Positions 42,301-48,567 of a DNA stretch of 48,567 nucleotides are shown one piece after another. The DNA lies in NCBI RefSeq assembly GCF_002794255.1, contig NZ_PGGW01000053.1, positions 1 through 48,567 on the forward strand. The letters are read 5' to 3'. The notes beneath the pieces are model-generated. The model was not told the origin of the DNA and searched no databases. It saw only the letters and a list, made by a program, of their open reading frames with translations. Position numbers and translations under genes: made by a program. The first letter of the stretch is position 1. The number at the start of each line of letters is the position of its first letter. The DNA is from Streptomyces carminius (GTDB lineage: Bacteria > Actinomycetota > Actinomycetes > Streptomycetales > Streptomycetaceae).

Positions 42301-42675
42301 CTCGCCCTGTCCGGGGCCGCGGTGGTCACGGTCGGAGCCCTGCGCGACCGCGCCGCCGACACCGCGGTCCTGCGCGCCCTGGGCGCCCCGCGGCCGCGGA
42401 TCGCCGCATCGGTCGCCGTCGAGCAGGGTTTCCTGGCGGTGGCGGCCGTCGGCCTGGGCGCGCTGGCGGGAACCGTACTGGCCCGCGTCGTCGTGCCCCT
42501 GACCGTCGTGACGCCGCGGGGGGACCGGCCCGAGCCCGCGGTGGAGACGGTCTTCCCCGGCGGGCTCCCCGCCGTACTGGCGGCCGTCGTGGTGGCGGTG
42601 CCCGCCGTGGTGGCCGCGGCCGCTGCCGCGCGCCGCACGCGCCCGGTGGACCGGCCGCGCGGAGGGGAGGACTGA
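39337..42675 (+). CDS. FtsX-like ABC transporter permease (large, first of operon)
   Basis: An 1112-residue membrane protein. A first helix near the N-terminus (SLVVAVLFTVTLTCCALTVTAVYA, ~14-37) is followed by a long extracytoplasmic domain. Two FtsX core units follow: one at ~285-430 (LLVGAAELTVLAGCVTVLLAGALNERRFGENALLTARGGTRRRLAAL) and one at the C-terminus (~985-1095, LPAIGLAAAVLALSGAAVVTVGALRDRAADTAVLRALGAPRPRIAAS). The x-LRALGA-x signature marks MacB/FtsX permeases, which work by mechanotransmission rather than classic import. GTG 39337 has GGAG 10 bases before it; the frame is open further upstream but without such a site. The next gene starts 1 base after its stop. Substrate unknown. 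Confidence 0.87.
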   Translation: MGGFLVRRAWAHRSLVVAVLFTVTLTCCALTVTAVYADAVADAGLRRVLQDRSAARALLEAESDAVAAEDDRARLDALVRDTARDAFGGLPVRVASTVRSGSYQLPSGERPPETGPAGGDPADPLLTLLATLDASRVSFTAGARPGPAGEAGAVPVAVPEAAARTLGVRPGERMTLADRRQGPPLRVLVTGVYRPADRSDPYWRLDPLDGRGARTIGFTTYGPLLVHPSAFTGGRVAPAAAAWQARADFSAVTTARTDRLGADVRRAVDRLGGAPGITRAASGLPALLAETERSLLASRSALLVGAAELTVLAGCVTVLLAGALNERRFGENALLTARGGTRRRLAALTVGEVLLLTVPAAAVAALSAGPLAELMARHGALARGGVRISGAADGRTWAVAAAVALGCAAVLTAPALRRGGTYVGERAVRIRRPVLGATVRAGADVGLLAVAAVAYARLAGHADGGAPPDGDGTLGVDPVLVAAPAVCLLAGAVLAVRLLPVVARAGRWAAGRGRGLVLAGAHWQLSRRTGRIAGPLLLGVLVVATATLAAGQGASWDQSRQDQADYAVGADLRVTGMSTPVFGQGGVYDGLAGVLAATPVAREQVVLAGDRTATLLAMDTGRAADVVRLRGDLADRSGEQLFAPLRTADRPPAGCVLPDGARRLLVTARLRAGEGPGAGGPRERLRAVVRDRYGVPHTFLLGELPADGEPHVLEADLAAAAGPAGVPAGPLRLTRLTAGHPLPEHPVDLRLTVTGLRAVTAGGGTVAVPVPPDTGWEARARVDDPDFRSAPERGYVDVRADLPAAARDGALPDVRYGSGAQPPPGPYGDRFGGELTLSAVHSGAPDESGPRPAAVATDAFLRAQGAEVGDTTTVDLSGTRLEVRITGSVRGLPTTPLHGGDGEEGALLMDLRGLQDALLARSAPGVRPGEWWLAAEPGQDRPVAEALRARPDGVTLLARDEVARELATDPLAAGPRSALPAIGLAAAVLALSGAAVVTVGALRDRAADTAVLRALGAPRPRIAASVAVEQGFLAVAAVGLGALAGTVLARVVVPLTVVTPRGDRPEPAVETVFPGGLPAVLAAVVVAVPAVVAAAAAARRTRPVDRPRGGED

Positions 42676-42676
42676 C

Positions 42677-45454
42677 ATGGCGGCGACCGGACGGCCGCGG
42701 GCGGCCGTGCCCTGGGTCCGTGCCCGGCTGCGGGCGTCGGCGGGCGGTGCCCTCGCGCTGGCCGTGCTGGTGGCGGTGACCGCCTTTCTGGCGGCCGCCG
42801 TACCGCGGCAGACCGCGGCCCAGGAGGACGCCGCGCTGCGGCACGCGTTCGCCCGGGCACAGCCGGACGAGCGTACGGTGACGGTCACCGCACCCGCCTC
42901 CCACCAGGAGGTGTCCGAGGCCGGCCGCGACTTCCTCTCCCCGGCGCGGCTGGCGGAGACGGCCCGGGTGCTGCGGGACACCGCGCGCCCGCCGCTCGTC
43001 CCGGACCGGGAGGCGGCGGTGTACGGGCTGCGCAACAGCGCCCCGGTGGCGGTCCGCGGCGACGGGCTGCCCAGGCCCACGGGCCTGCACCCGCAGCTGA
43101 CCCTCCACACCCGGCCGCAGGACGCCGGCGTGCGGCTGAGGCTGGTCTCCGGCCGGATGCCGTCGCCGGACGTCCGCGGCACCACCGTCGAGGCCGTGGT
43201 CACCACCCGCACCGCCGAGGTGATGAACCTCGCGGTCGGCTCCACCTTCCACTTCCCCGACGTCACCGCCGCCCGGGTGACGGTGCGTGTCAGCGGACTG
43301 GTCGCCCCCCGCGACCCGGACGCCGACCACTGGCGGGCCGAGCCCGCCCTGCTGGAGCCCGAACTGCGGACCGTGCCGGCCACGGTGCCGCCCCCGAACC
43401 AGTACTGGTACTTCTCCGCGCTGATCGACAGCGGGGCCCGCGCGGTACTGCTGCGCTGCAACGGCGGTGCCATGGCCTACTGGCACCACCCGGTGCGCAC
43501 CGCCGGCCTCACGGCGGCGGACGTACCGGCCCTGCGGTCCGCGCTGGCCGCGCTGTCCGCCGGACCGGACGAGGCGGAGGTGCGGGACCGCTCACCGGTG
43601 TCCGGCACCGATGTCGCCGCCGATGAACTCATCGCCCTGCTGGAAGGGTTCGAGGAGGAGCGCCGCACCTCCCGTTCGCTCGTCCTGACCGCCGTCACCG
43701 GTGTCGGCGCGGCGGCCACCGTGGTGCTGGTGACAGCCGCTGTCCTCACGGCCGCCGGGCGGCGGCCGGAACTGGCGCTGCTGCGGGCCCGGGGCGCGAG
43801 CCTGCCCGGTCTGGGGCTCGGCCTGCTCGGGGAGACGGCCGCCGTCGCGGTGCCCGCCGCCGCGGCGGGCACCGGCTGCGCCCTGCTGTGGGTACCCGCC
43901 CCCCGGGACACGCTGCCGGTGTCGCTGGCGGCGGGCGCGGTGGTGGCCGCGGTGGCGTGTACGGCGCTGCCCGCCCTGGCGGCGGCCGCCCACCGCCGGC
44001 CGCGTCCGGAGGTCCGCGGCGACGTCGCCACCGCGCGTCCCTCCCGGCGCCGCACGGTCGCGGAACTCACGGTCGTCGCGCTGGCGGTGGGCGGGCTGGT
44101 CGCCGCGCGGCGGGCCGGCACCGCCTCCGGCGGTACCGACCCGCTGGCCGCGGCCGTACCGGTGCTGCTGGCGCTGGTGGCCGCGCTGGTGCTGCTACGG
44201 GTGTATCCGCTGCCGCTGCGGATGCTCGCGCGTCCGGCCGCCCGGCTGCGGGGGCTCGTCCTCCCCCTCGCACTGACCAGGCTCGGCCGCGCCCCGGCCG
44301 TGTCGGCGCTGCCGCTGCTGGCGGTGCTGGTCGGTCTGACCGTGTCCGCCTTCGGCGGCGCGGTGCTGACCGGGGTCGCCGAGAGCCGCGACCGCGCGGC
44401 ACTGGCCGAGGTGGGCGCCGACGCCCGGGTGGAGGCACCGGACGCCCTGCCCGGCGGTCTGGTGGACCGGGTCCGCCGGGTACCGGGGGTGGACGGGACG
44501 GCCGCCGTGCGGATCGAGTACGGGCAGCGGCCGGAGGATGCCGGGGGACCGGCCTTCGCGCTGGTCGCCGTCGATCCGCGCTCCTACGCACGGCTGGCCG
44601 GCCGCACCGGGCTCGACGGCGGCGAGCCCTTCCCCGCCGGGGAGCTCGGCCGCGCCCCGGGCGCCGGTCCGCTCCCCGCGGTCGTCTCCCCCGGCCTGGC
44701 CGAGGCTCTCGGGGACGGGGGGACGGCCGCCGTCGACACCGCGGGCGGCCGCGCGACCGTCCGGGCCGTCGCCGTCCGCTCCGAGACGCCCGCCGTCACG
44801 GGGGAGTTCGCCGTCGTGTCGGCCGCGGCGCTGCCCGCGGGGCGCGGCGGTGCACCGCCGCGCCCCACCGTGCTGCTGGTGAGCGGCCCCGGACTCGACG
44901 GCCGGGCCCTGGCGGACGCGGCCCGCCGCACGGCGGACGGCCTGACGGTGAGCCTGCGCTCCCGGCAGGAGGCCGGGTACGGCGCAGGCCCCCTGCGGGA
45001 GGGCACCCGGCGGATGCAGCTGGCAGCCGCGGCGGCCGGAGCGGGCTATGCCGCGCTCGCGCTGCTGCTGTGGCTGCTGCAGTCGGCGGCCGAGCGCCGG
45101 GCCGCCCTGGCGCGGCTGCGGGCGGTGGGGATGAGCCCGCGGCAGGGCCGCGCCCTGGTGTGGGCCGAGACGCTCCCCCCGACGGCGCTGGGTGTACTGG
45201 GCGGGGTGGCGACAGCGCTGGGGGCCGTGGCGCTGCTGCGCCCCGCCGTGGATCTGACCCCGATGGCGTTCACGGCCCGGGCGCGCGCCGCCGGGGAGGA
45301 GACCGTGCGGGCGGCCCTGGTGACCGACGCGGGAGCGCTGCTGTGGCCCTCGTCGGCCCTGCTCGCCCTGGCCTGCGGGGTGGCGGCCGTGCAAGCCTGG
45401 CCGGGCGGCGCGCGCGAGGAGGGCGGACGGTTGCGGAAGGGGGAGCGGGAATGA
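42677..45454 (+). CDS. FtsX-like ABC transporter permease (second of operon)
   Basis: A 925-residue membrane protein with the same plan as its upstream neighbour. It has an N-terminal helix (GGALALAVLVAVTAFLAAAVP, ~18-38), a large extracytoplasmic domain to ~335, and an FtsX unit with ELALLRARGASLPGLGLGLL at ~360-385. More helices follow at 390-560, then a second soluble domain and a C-terminal FtsX unit (AAAAAGAGYAALALLLWLLQSAAERRAALARLRAVGMSPRQGRALVWAE, ~775-825). ATG 42677 follows the previous stop by one base. Its own stop overlaps the next start (ATGA). Together the two permeases form the membrane part of a MacB-like complex; the two following ATPases provide energy. Confidence 0.88.
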   Translation: MAATGRPRAAVPWVRARLRASAGGALALAVLVAVTAFLAAAVPRQTAAQEDAALRHAFARAQPDERTVTVTAPASHQEVSEAGRDFLSPARLAETARVLRDTARPPLVPDREAAVYGLRNSAPVAVRGDGLPRPTGLHPQLTLHTRPQDAGVRLRLVSGRMPSPDVRGTTVEAVVTTRTAEVMNLAVGSTFHFPDVTAARVTVRVSGLVAPRDPDADHWRAEPALLEPELRTVPATVPPPNQYWYFSALIDSGARAVLLRCNGGAMAYWHHPVRTAGLTAADVPALRSALAALSAGPDEAEVRDRSPVSGTDVAADELIALLEGFEEERRTSRSLVLTAVTGVGAAATVVLVTAAVLTAAGRRPELALLRARGASLPGLGLGLLGETAAVAVPAAAAGTGCALLWVPAPRDTLPVSLAAGAVVAAVACTALPALAAAAHRRPRPEVRGDVATARPSRRRTVAELTVVALAVGGLVAARRAGTASGGTDPLAAAVPVLLALVAALVLLRVYPLPLRMLARPAARLRGLVLPLALTRLGRAPAVSALPLLAVLVGLTVSAFGGAVLTGVAESRDRAALAEVGADARVEAPDALPGGLVDRVRRVPGVDGTAAVRIEYGQRPEDAGGPAFALVAVDPRSYARLAGRTGLDGGEPFPAGELGRAPGAGPLPAVVSPGLAEALGDGGTAAVDTAGGRATVRAVAVRSETPAVTGEFAVVSAAALPAGRGGAPPRPTVLLVSGPGLDGRALADAARRTADGLTVSLRSRQEAGYGAGPLREGTRRMQLAAAAAGAGYAALALLLWLLQSAAERRAALARLRAVGMSPRQGRALVWAETLPPTALGVLGGVATALGAVALLRPAVDLTPMAFTARARAAGEETVRAALVTDAGALLWPSSALLALACGVAAVQAWPGGAREEGGRLRKGERE

Positions 45455-46479
45455 GCCGTTCGACGGTGCCGGTGAGCCTGGCCGAGCTGGAACGGCGGGC
45501 CGCGGACGAACGGAGCGAGGACGGGCGCGGCCCGGACGCGCTGATCGTCTGCGACCGGCTGGTGCGCATCTTCACGGCCGGCGGTGTGGAGGTCCAGGCC
45601 CTGCAGGGCCTGGACCTGGTGGTGCGGACGGGTGAACTGACCGCGCTCGTCGGGGCCTCCGGCAGCGGCAAGTCCACCCTGCTGAACGTCCTCGCCGGGC
45701 TCGACGTGCCGTCGGCCGGTACCGCCTCGGTCGCCGGGTTCGACCTCACGGCGATGGACGCGGCGGCCCGGCTGCGCTACCGCCGGGAGGTGGTGGGGTT
45801 CGTCTGGCAGCAGGCGGCCCGCAATCTCCTGCCCTTCCTCACCGCGGCCCAGAACGTGGCGCTTCCGATGCGGCTGGGCGGTGGCCGGATACGGCGGCGG
45901 CAGTGGGCCGCACGGGTACGGGATCTGCTGGACCTGCTCGGCGTGGGCCACTGCCACGACCGCGTGCCGCACCGGATGTCGGGCGGTGAACAGCAGCGCA
46001 CCGCCGTCGCCGTGGCGCTGGCCAACGCCCCCGTGCTGCTGCTGGCGGACGAACCGACCGGTGAACTGGACTCGCGGGCGGCGGAGGAGGTCCTCACGGC
46101 CCTGCGGACGGTCAACGAGGAGCTGGGCACCACCGTGCTGATCGTGACGCACGACGCGGCGGTCGCCTCGGCGGTCCGCCGTACGGTGGCTATCCGCGAC
46201 GGGCGGACCTCCTCGGAGGTGCTGCGCCGTGCGACCCGCGACGGGAAGGGCGCCGAGACCGTGACGACCCAGGAGTACGTCACGGTCGACCGGGCCGGGC
46301 GGCTGCAGTTGCCGGCCGAGTTCGCCGAGAAGCTGGCGATCCGCGACCGGGCCCGGCTCACGCTCCGGCCGGACCACATCGCCGTCCACCGGGACGACGC
46401 CGGGGAGGTCCTCCGGGAGAGCGCACCGGAGGACCTCCGGGGTGCGCAGGCGGACGGCGGCCGGGACAGCCGCCGGTGA
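45451..46479 (+). CDS. ABC transporter ATP-binding protein with AbrB-like C-terminal tail
   Basis: A 342-residue ATPase. Walker A is GASGSGKSTLL at ~68-78, the Q-loop is in GFVWQQAARNLLPFL, the signature MSGGEQQRTAVAVAL is slightly divergent, and Walker B is VLLLADEPTGELD, followed by the switch His in VTHD. It belongs to the LolD/MacB/FtsE group. After the ATPase (to ~265), residues ~275-320 (TTQEYVTVDRAGRLQLPAEFAEKLAIRDRARLTLRPDHIAVH) resemble a SpoVT/AbrB swapped-hairpin domain, perhaps for dimerisation or regulation. ATG 45451 overlaps the permease stop and is preceded by GGGGGAGCGGGA. The stop overlaps a GTG that could start the next gene. Confidence 0.93.
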   Translation: MSRSTVPVSLAELERRAADERSEDGRGPDALIVCDRLVRIFTAGGVEVQALQGLDLVVRTGELTALVGASGSGKSTLLNVLAGLDVPSAGTASVAGFDLTAMDAAARLRYRREVVGFVWQQAARNLLPFLTAAQNVALPMRLGGGRIRRRQWAARVRDLLDLLGVGHCHDRVPHRMSGGEQQRTAVAVALANAPVLLLADEPTGELDSRAAEEVLTALRTVNEELGTTVLIVTHDAAVASAVRRTVAIRDGRTSSEVLRRATRDGKGAETVTTQEYVTVDRAGRLQLPAEFAEKLAIRDRARLTLRPDHIAVHRDDAGEVLRESAPEDLRGAQADGGRDSRR

Positions 46480-46498
46480 AGCGGCGCGGAGAAGACGC

Positions 46499-46541
46499 GG
46501 GGAAAGCGGAGAAAGCAGGGAAAGCGGGGAAAGCGGGGAAA
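46499..46541 (+). repeat. Short purine-rich tandem repeats before the second ATPase
   Basis: About five imperfect copies of a 9-base unit GAAAGCGGG lie between the two ATPase genes. Read in frame from GTG 46476 they would encode repeated Gly-Lys-Ala; more likely they are a ribosome-loading leader before ATG 46551. Confidence 0.6.
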
Positions 46542-46550
46542 GGGGAGGAC

Positions 46551-47285
46551 ATGCCGGTGACCGGCACCGGGACGCCCATGCGGCGCACGGCGGACGGGCC
46601 GGGGCCGGAGGCGATGGTCGCCGTCCGGGACCTGGTGCGCACCTACGGCGGCGGCCCCGCTGCCGTGCGCGCCCTGCGCGGGGTGACCTTCGAGGTCCCG
46701 CGGGGAGAGCTGGTGGCCGTGCGGGGGCGTTCGGGCGCGGGGAAGACCACCTTGCTGAACCTGGTCGGCGGCCTGGACCGGCCCGACGCCGGCCGGGTCG
46801 CCGTGGACGGCGTCGACCTGGCCGGGCTCGGCGAGCGGCGGCTGCTGGAGCTCAGGCGCGAGCGCGTCGGCTTCGTCTTCCAGACCTTCGGCCTCATCCC
46901 CACGCTGACCGCGGCCGAGAACGTGGGCGTCCCGCTGCGACTGCGCCGCGCCCCCCGGCACGAGCGCGAGGCGCGGGTGGAGCTGCTGCTCTCCCTCGTC
47001 GGACTGCGGGAACACGCCGCCCAGCGGCCGGGGGAGCTCTCCGGCGGCCAGCAGCAGCGGGTGGCGATAGCCCGTGCGCTGGCGAACCGGCCCGCGCTGC
47101 TGCTGGCCGACGAGCCGACGGGGCAGTTGGACACCCGCACCCGCGAGACGGTGCTGGAACTGCTGCGCGCCGTGGTGGACAGCGAGGGTGCCACCGTCCT
47201 GCTGACCACGCACGACGACGAACTGCTGCGCCGCGCCGACCGGGTGTTCGAGCTGAGGGACGGTGTGGTGACCGCCGGCCGGTAG
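46551..47285 (+). CDS. ABC transporter ATP-binding protein (LolD/MacB type)
   Basis: A 244-residue ATPase. Walker A GRSGAGKTTLLNLVGGLDRPDAG lies at ~55-77, the Q-loop is in VGFVFQTFGLIPTLTAAENV, the signature LSGGQQQRVAIARAL is canonical, and Walker B is LLLADEPTGQLD, with the switch His in TTHDD. It is closest to the FtsE/LolD/MacB group that partners FtsX-like permeases. ATG 46551 is chosen because GGGGAGG sits just before it. A GTG at 46476 overlapping the previous stop is in frame but would add a 25-residue Lys/Gly/Ala repeat. It ends the four-gene operon. Confidence 0.93.
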   Translation: MPVTGTGTPMRRTADGPGPEAMVAVRDLVRTYGGGPAAVRALRGVTFEVPRGELVAVRGRSGAGKTTLLNLVGGLDRPDAGRVAVDGVDLAGLGERRLLELRRERVGFVFQTFGLIPTLTAAENVGVPLRLRRAPRHEREARVELLLSLVGLREHAAQRPGELSGGQQQRVAIARALANRPALLLADEPTGQLDTRTRETVLELLRAVVDSEGATVLLTTHDDELLRRADRVFELRDGVVTAGR

Positions 47286-47625
47286 CCGAACCGGTCGAAG
47301 GCGGTGCCGCCCTCGGTGACGTACATGCCGGTGGCACGGTCGGTGAAGCCGGTGCCGGGCCCGCCGCCGGCTTCCGGCGCATCTCCCCGGGGCGGCCCCG
47401 GCCGGGGACGGGGGTGTCCGGACCGCCGGCCACCACGCCGGGCGGCCCGCCCGCCGCCTGGTCCGCGGCGGTGAACGGCGAGGGCAGGACGTCCGCGGTG
47501 CGGATGTCCACGAACAGGGCGGCATCGGGGAACCGTCCGAAGACCGCCGCCGGTACGGGTACGAGCCGTACCGGCGGCGGTCTGGGGGAGGCGAGGGGAA
47601 GGGCCGCAGAGGGAGGTGCGGAAGG
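47286..47625. other. Region between convergent ABC operon and arsB, with coding-like fragments
   Basis: Besides the hairpin at 47544-47580, the minus strand shows protein-like pieces in two different frames: FGRFPDAALFVDIRTADVLP (about 47540-47480) and, in another frame, TGFTDRATGMYVTEGGTAF (about 47350-47300). No single frame joins them and there is no ribosome site, so they may be the eroded end of a gene I cannot name. Confidence 0.4.
47544..47580. terminator. Strong bidirectional hairpin between convergent operons
   Basis: Perfect 15-bp arms CCGCCGCCGGTACGG / CCGTACCGGCGGCGG enclose a 7-base loop (GTACGAG). It is 45 bases after the arsB stop on the minus strand and about 260 bases after the ABC operon, and would halt transcription from either side. 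Confidence 0.8.
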
Positions 47626-48567
47626 TCAGCCCTCCCGGGCCGGTGTGGTGGCGGCGGGCCGTGCGGGGATGGTGAACTTCTTGCGCCAGGCGAGGGCGAC
47701 GTAGACCAGGGCGATGAGGACGGGGACCTCGATGAGGGGGCCGACGACGCCGGACAGGGCCTGGCCGGAGGTGACGCCGAAGGTGGCGATGGCGACGGCG
47801 ATGGCCAGTTCGAAGTTGTTGCCGGCGGCGGTGAAGGCCAGGGTGGTGGTGCGTTCGTAGGCCAGGCCGAGGGCCTTGCCCAGGGCGAAGGTGCCGAAGA
47901 ACATCAGCGCGAAGTAGACCAGCAGGGGCAGGGCGATGCGGGCGACGTCGAGGGGCTGGGAGGTGATCGTCTTCCCCTGGAGGGCGAAGAGGATGACGAT
48001 GGTGAACAGCAGGCCGTACAGCGCCCAGGGGCCGATCTTCGGCAGGAAGCGCCGCTCGTAGTTCTCCCGGCCCATCTTCTTCTCGCCGAGGTGGCGGGTG
48101 AGGAAGCCGGCCAGCAGCGGGATGCCGAGGAAGATGACGACGTTGAGGGCGATCTCCCACATGGAGATGTCCAGGGCCTCGCCGTTGCCCAGGCCGAGCC
48201 AGCCGGGGAGCAGGTCGAGGTAGAACCAGCCCAGCAGGCCGAAGGCGAGGACCTGGAAGACGGAGTTGAGGGCGACCAGGACGGCGGCGGCCTCGCGGTC
48301 GCCGCAGGCCAGGTCGTTCCAGATGATGACCATGGCGATGCAGCGGGCGAGTCCGACGATGATCAGGCCGGTGCGGTACTCGGGCAGGTCGGGCAGGAAG
48401 ATCCAGGCGAGGGCGAACATCACGGCCGGGCCGATGAGCCAGTTGACGACCAGTGAGGTGACGACCAGTCTCCTGTCGCCGGTGACGGCGTCGAGGCGGT
48501 CGTAGCGGACCTTGGCCAGCACCGGGTACATCATGATCAGCAGGCCGAGCGCGATGGGCAGGGAGAT
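47626..48567 (-). CDS. arsB: ACR3 family arsenite efflux transporter, 5' end beyond window
   Basis: The last 313 residues of an ACR3-type arsenite exporter, an integral membrane carrier that extrudes As(III) using the proton gradient. The frame is open to the window edge and begins ISLPIALGLLIMMYPVLAKVRYD, so about 40-60 N-terminal residues are missing. Family features: the conserved cysteine in GLARCIAMVIIWNDLACGD (the membrane Cys needed for transport), LVALNSVFQVLAFG, GIPLLAGFLTRHLGEKKMG, and the C-terminal FTAAGNNFELAIAVAIATFGVTSGQALSGVVGPLIEVPVLIALVYVALAW. About eight membrane helices are visible. Actinobacterial ars operons usually continue with arsC and an ArsR regulator; these would lie outside the window. 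A strong hairpin follows the stop. Confidence 0.96.
   Translation of the reverse strand: MSLPIALGLLIMMYPVLAKVRYDRLDAVTGDRRLVVTSLVVNWLIGPAVMFALAWIFLPDLPEYRTGLIIVGLARCIAMVIIWNDLACGDREAAAVLVALNSVFQVLAFGLLGWFYLDLLPGWLGLGNGEALDISMWEIALNVVIFLGIPLLAGFLTRHLGEKKMGRENYERRFLPKIGPWALYGLLFTIVILFALQGKTITSQPLDVARIALPLLVYFALMFFGTFALGKALGLAYERTTTLAFTAAGNNFELAIAVAIATFGVTSGQALSGVVGPLIEVPVLIALVYVALAWRKKFTIPARPAATTPAREG

Noticed and set aside
45777..47525. A 582-codon minus-strand frame opposite the ABC ATPases.
   Set aside because: Both ATPases on the plus strand have complete Walker and signature motifs; the antisense frame has no domain.

Overview
The window reads as chromosomal DNA of a Streptomyces or a close relative. 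Base composition is very GC-rich with strong third-position GC bias, GTG starts are common, and many proteins belong to families typical of streptomycetes: a SARP regulator, a DUF6643-like Tyr/Pro/Gln-rich protein, a two-domain TerD protein, a SpoIIE/GAF/HATPase phosphatase with a STAS partner, an Rv1733c-like membrane protein, and a beta-helix/CbxX AAA+ fusion. I saw no tRNA, rRNA, CRISPR array, intact insertion sequence or prophage module. Both ends cut a gene: ctaD (cytochrome oxidase subunit I) on the left and an ACR3 arsenite exporter on the right.

Layout. 1-5.5 kb: ctaD, a CPBP-type membrane protease, a geranylgeranyl-reductase-like flavoprotein and a small SARP. 5.7-8.4 kb: a decayed mycothiol-dependent isomerase-like gene (one frameshift and one in-frame stop), then a ROK regulator and an acetyltransferase. 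8.6-13.6 kb: an anti-sigma-type ATPase, a small unknown protein, a DeoR/GlpR regulator, and a large membrane protein whose hydrolase fold seems split around a membrane domain and which contains the one in-frame TTA codon I noticed. 13.6-20.9 kb: beta-helix/AAA+ protein, Rv1733c-like protein, phosphoketolase and a MOSC protein. 20.9-26 kb: DUF6643-like protein, TerD protein, racemase-like protein, polytopic membrane protein and a Nudix hydrolase.

26-31 kb is the accessory, eroded part. It has a SRPBCC/SnoaL protein divergent from a MarR regulator across an AT-rich operator, a proline-rich small protein, a CBS protein, the N-terminal stump of a STAND (NB-ARC) NTPase, and a small gene broken by a perfect 40-bp palindrome resembling an IS200/IS605 end. 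A 16-bp direct repeat flanks this stretch.

31-35.5 kb is a regulated resistance and stress segment. A GT1 glycosyltransferase follows an exact 19-bp rifamycin-associated element (RAE), so it is probably a rifamycin-inactivating glycosyltransferase. Convergent to it is an ECF41-type sigma factor (sigJ) in an operon with an FAD oxidoreductase, and the operon carries a promoter matching the ECF41 consensus. A DUF3140 protein follows.

35.7-47.3 kb: a translationally coupled SpoIIE-type phosphatase/kinase and STAS antagonist (a partner-switching module), then a four-gene FtsX-type ABC operon of two large permeases and two ATPases, one with an AbrB-like tail. A strong hairpin at 47.55 kb separates this from the ACR3 gene on the other strand.
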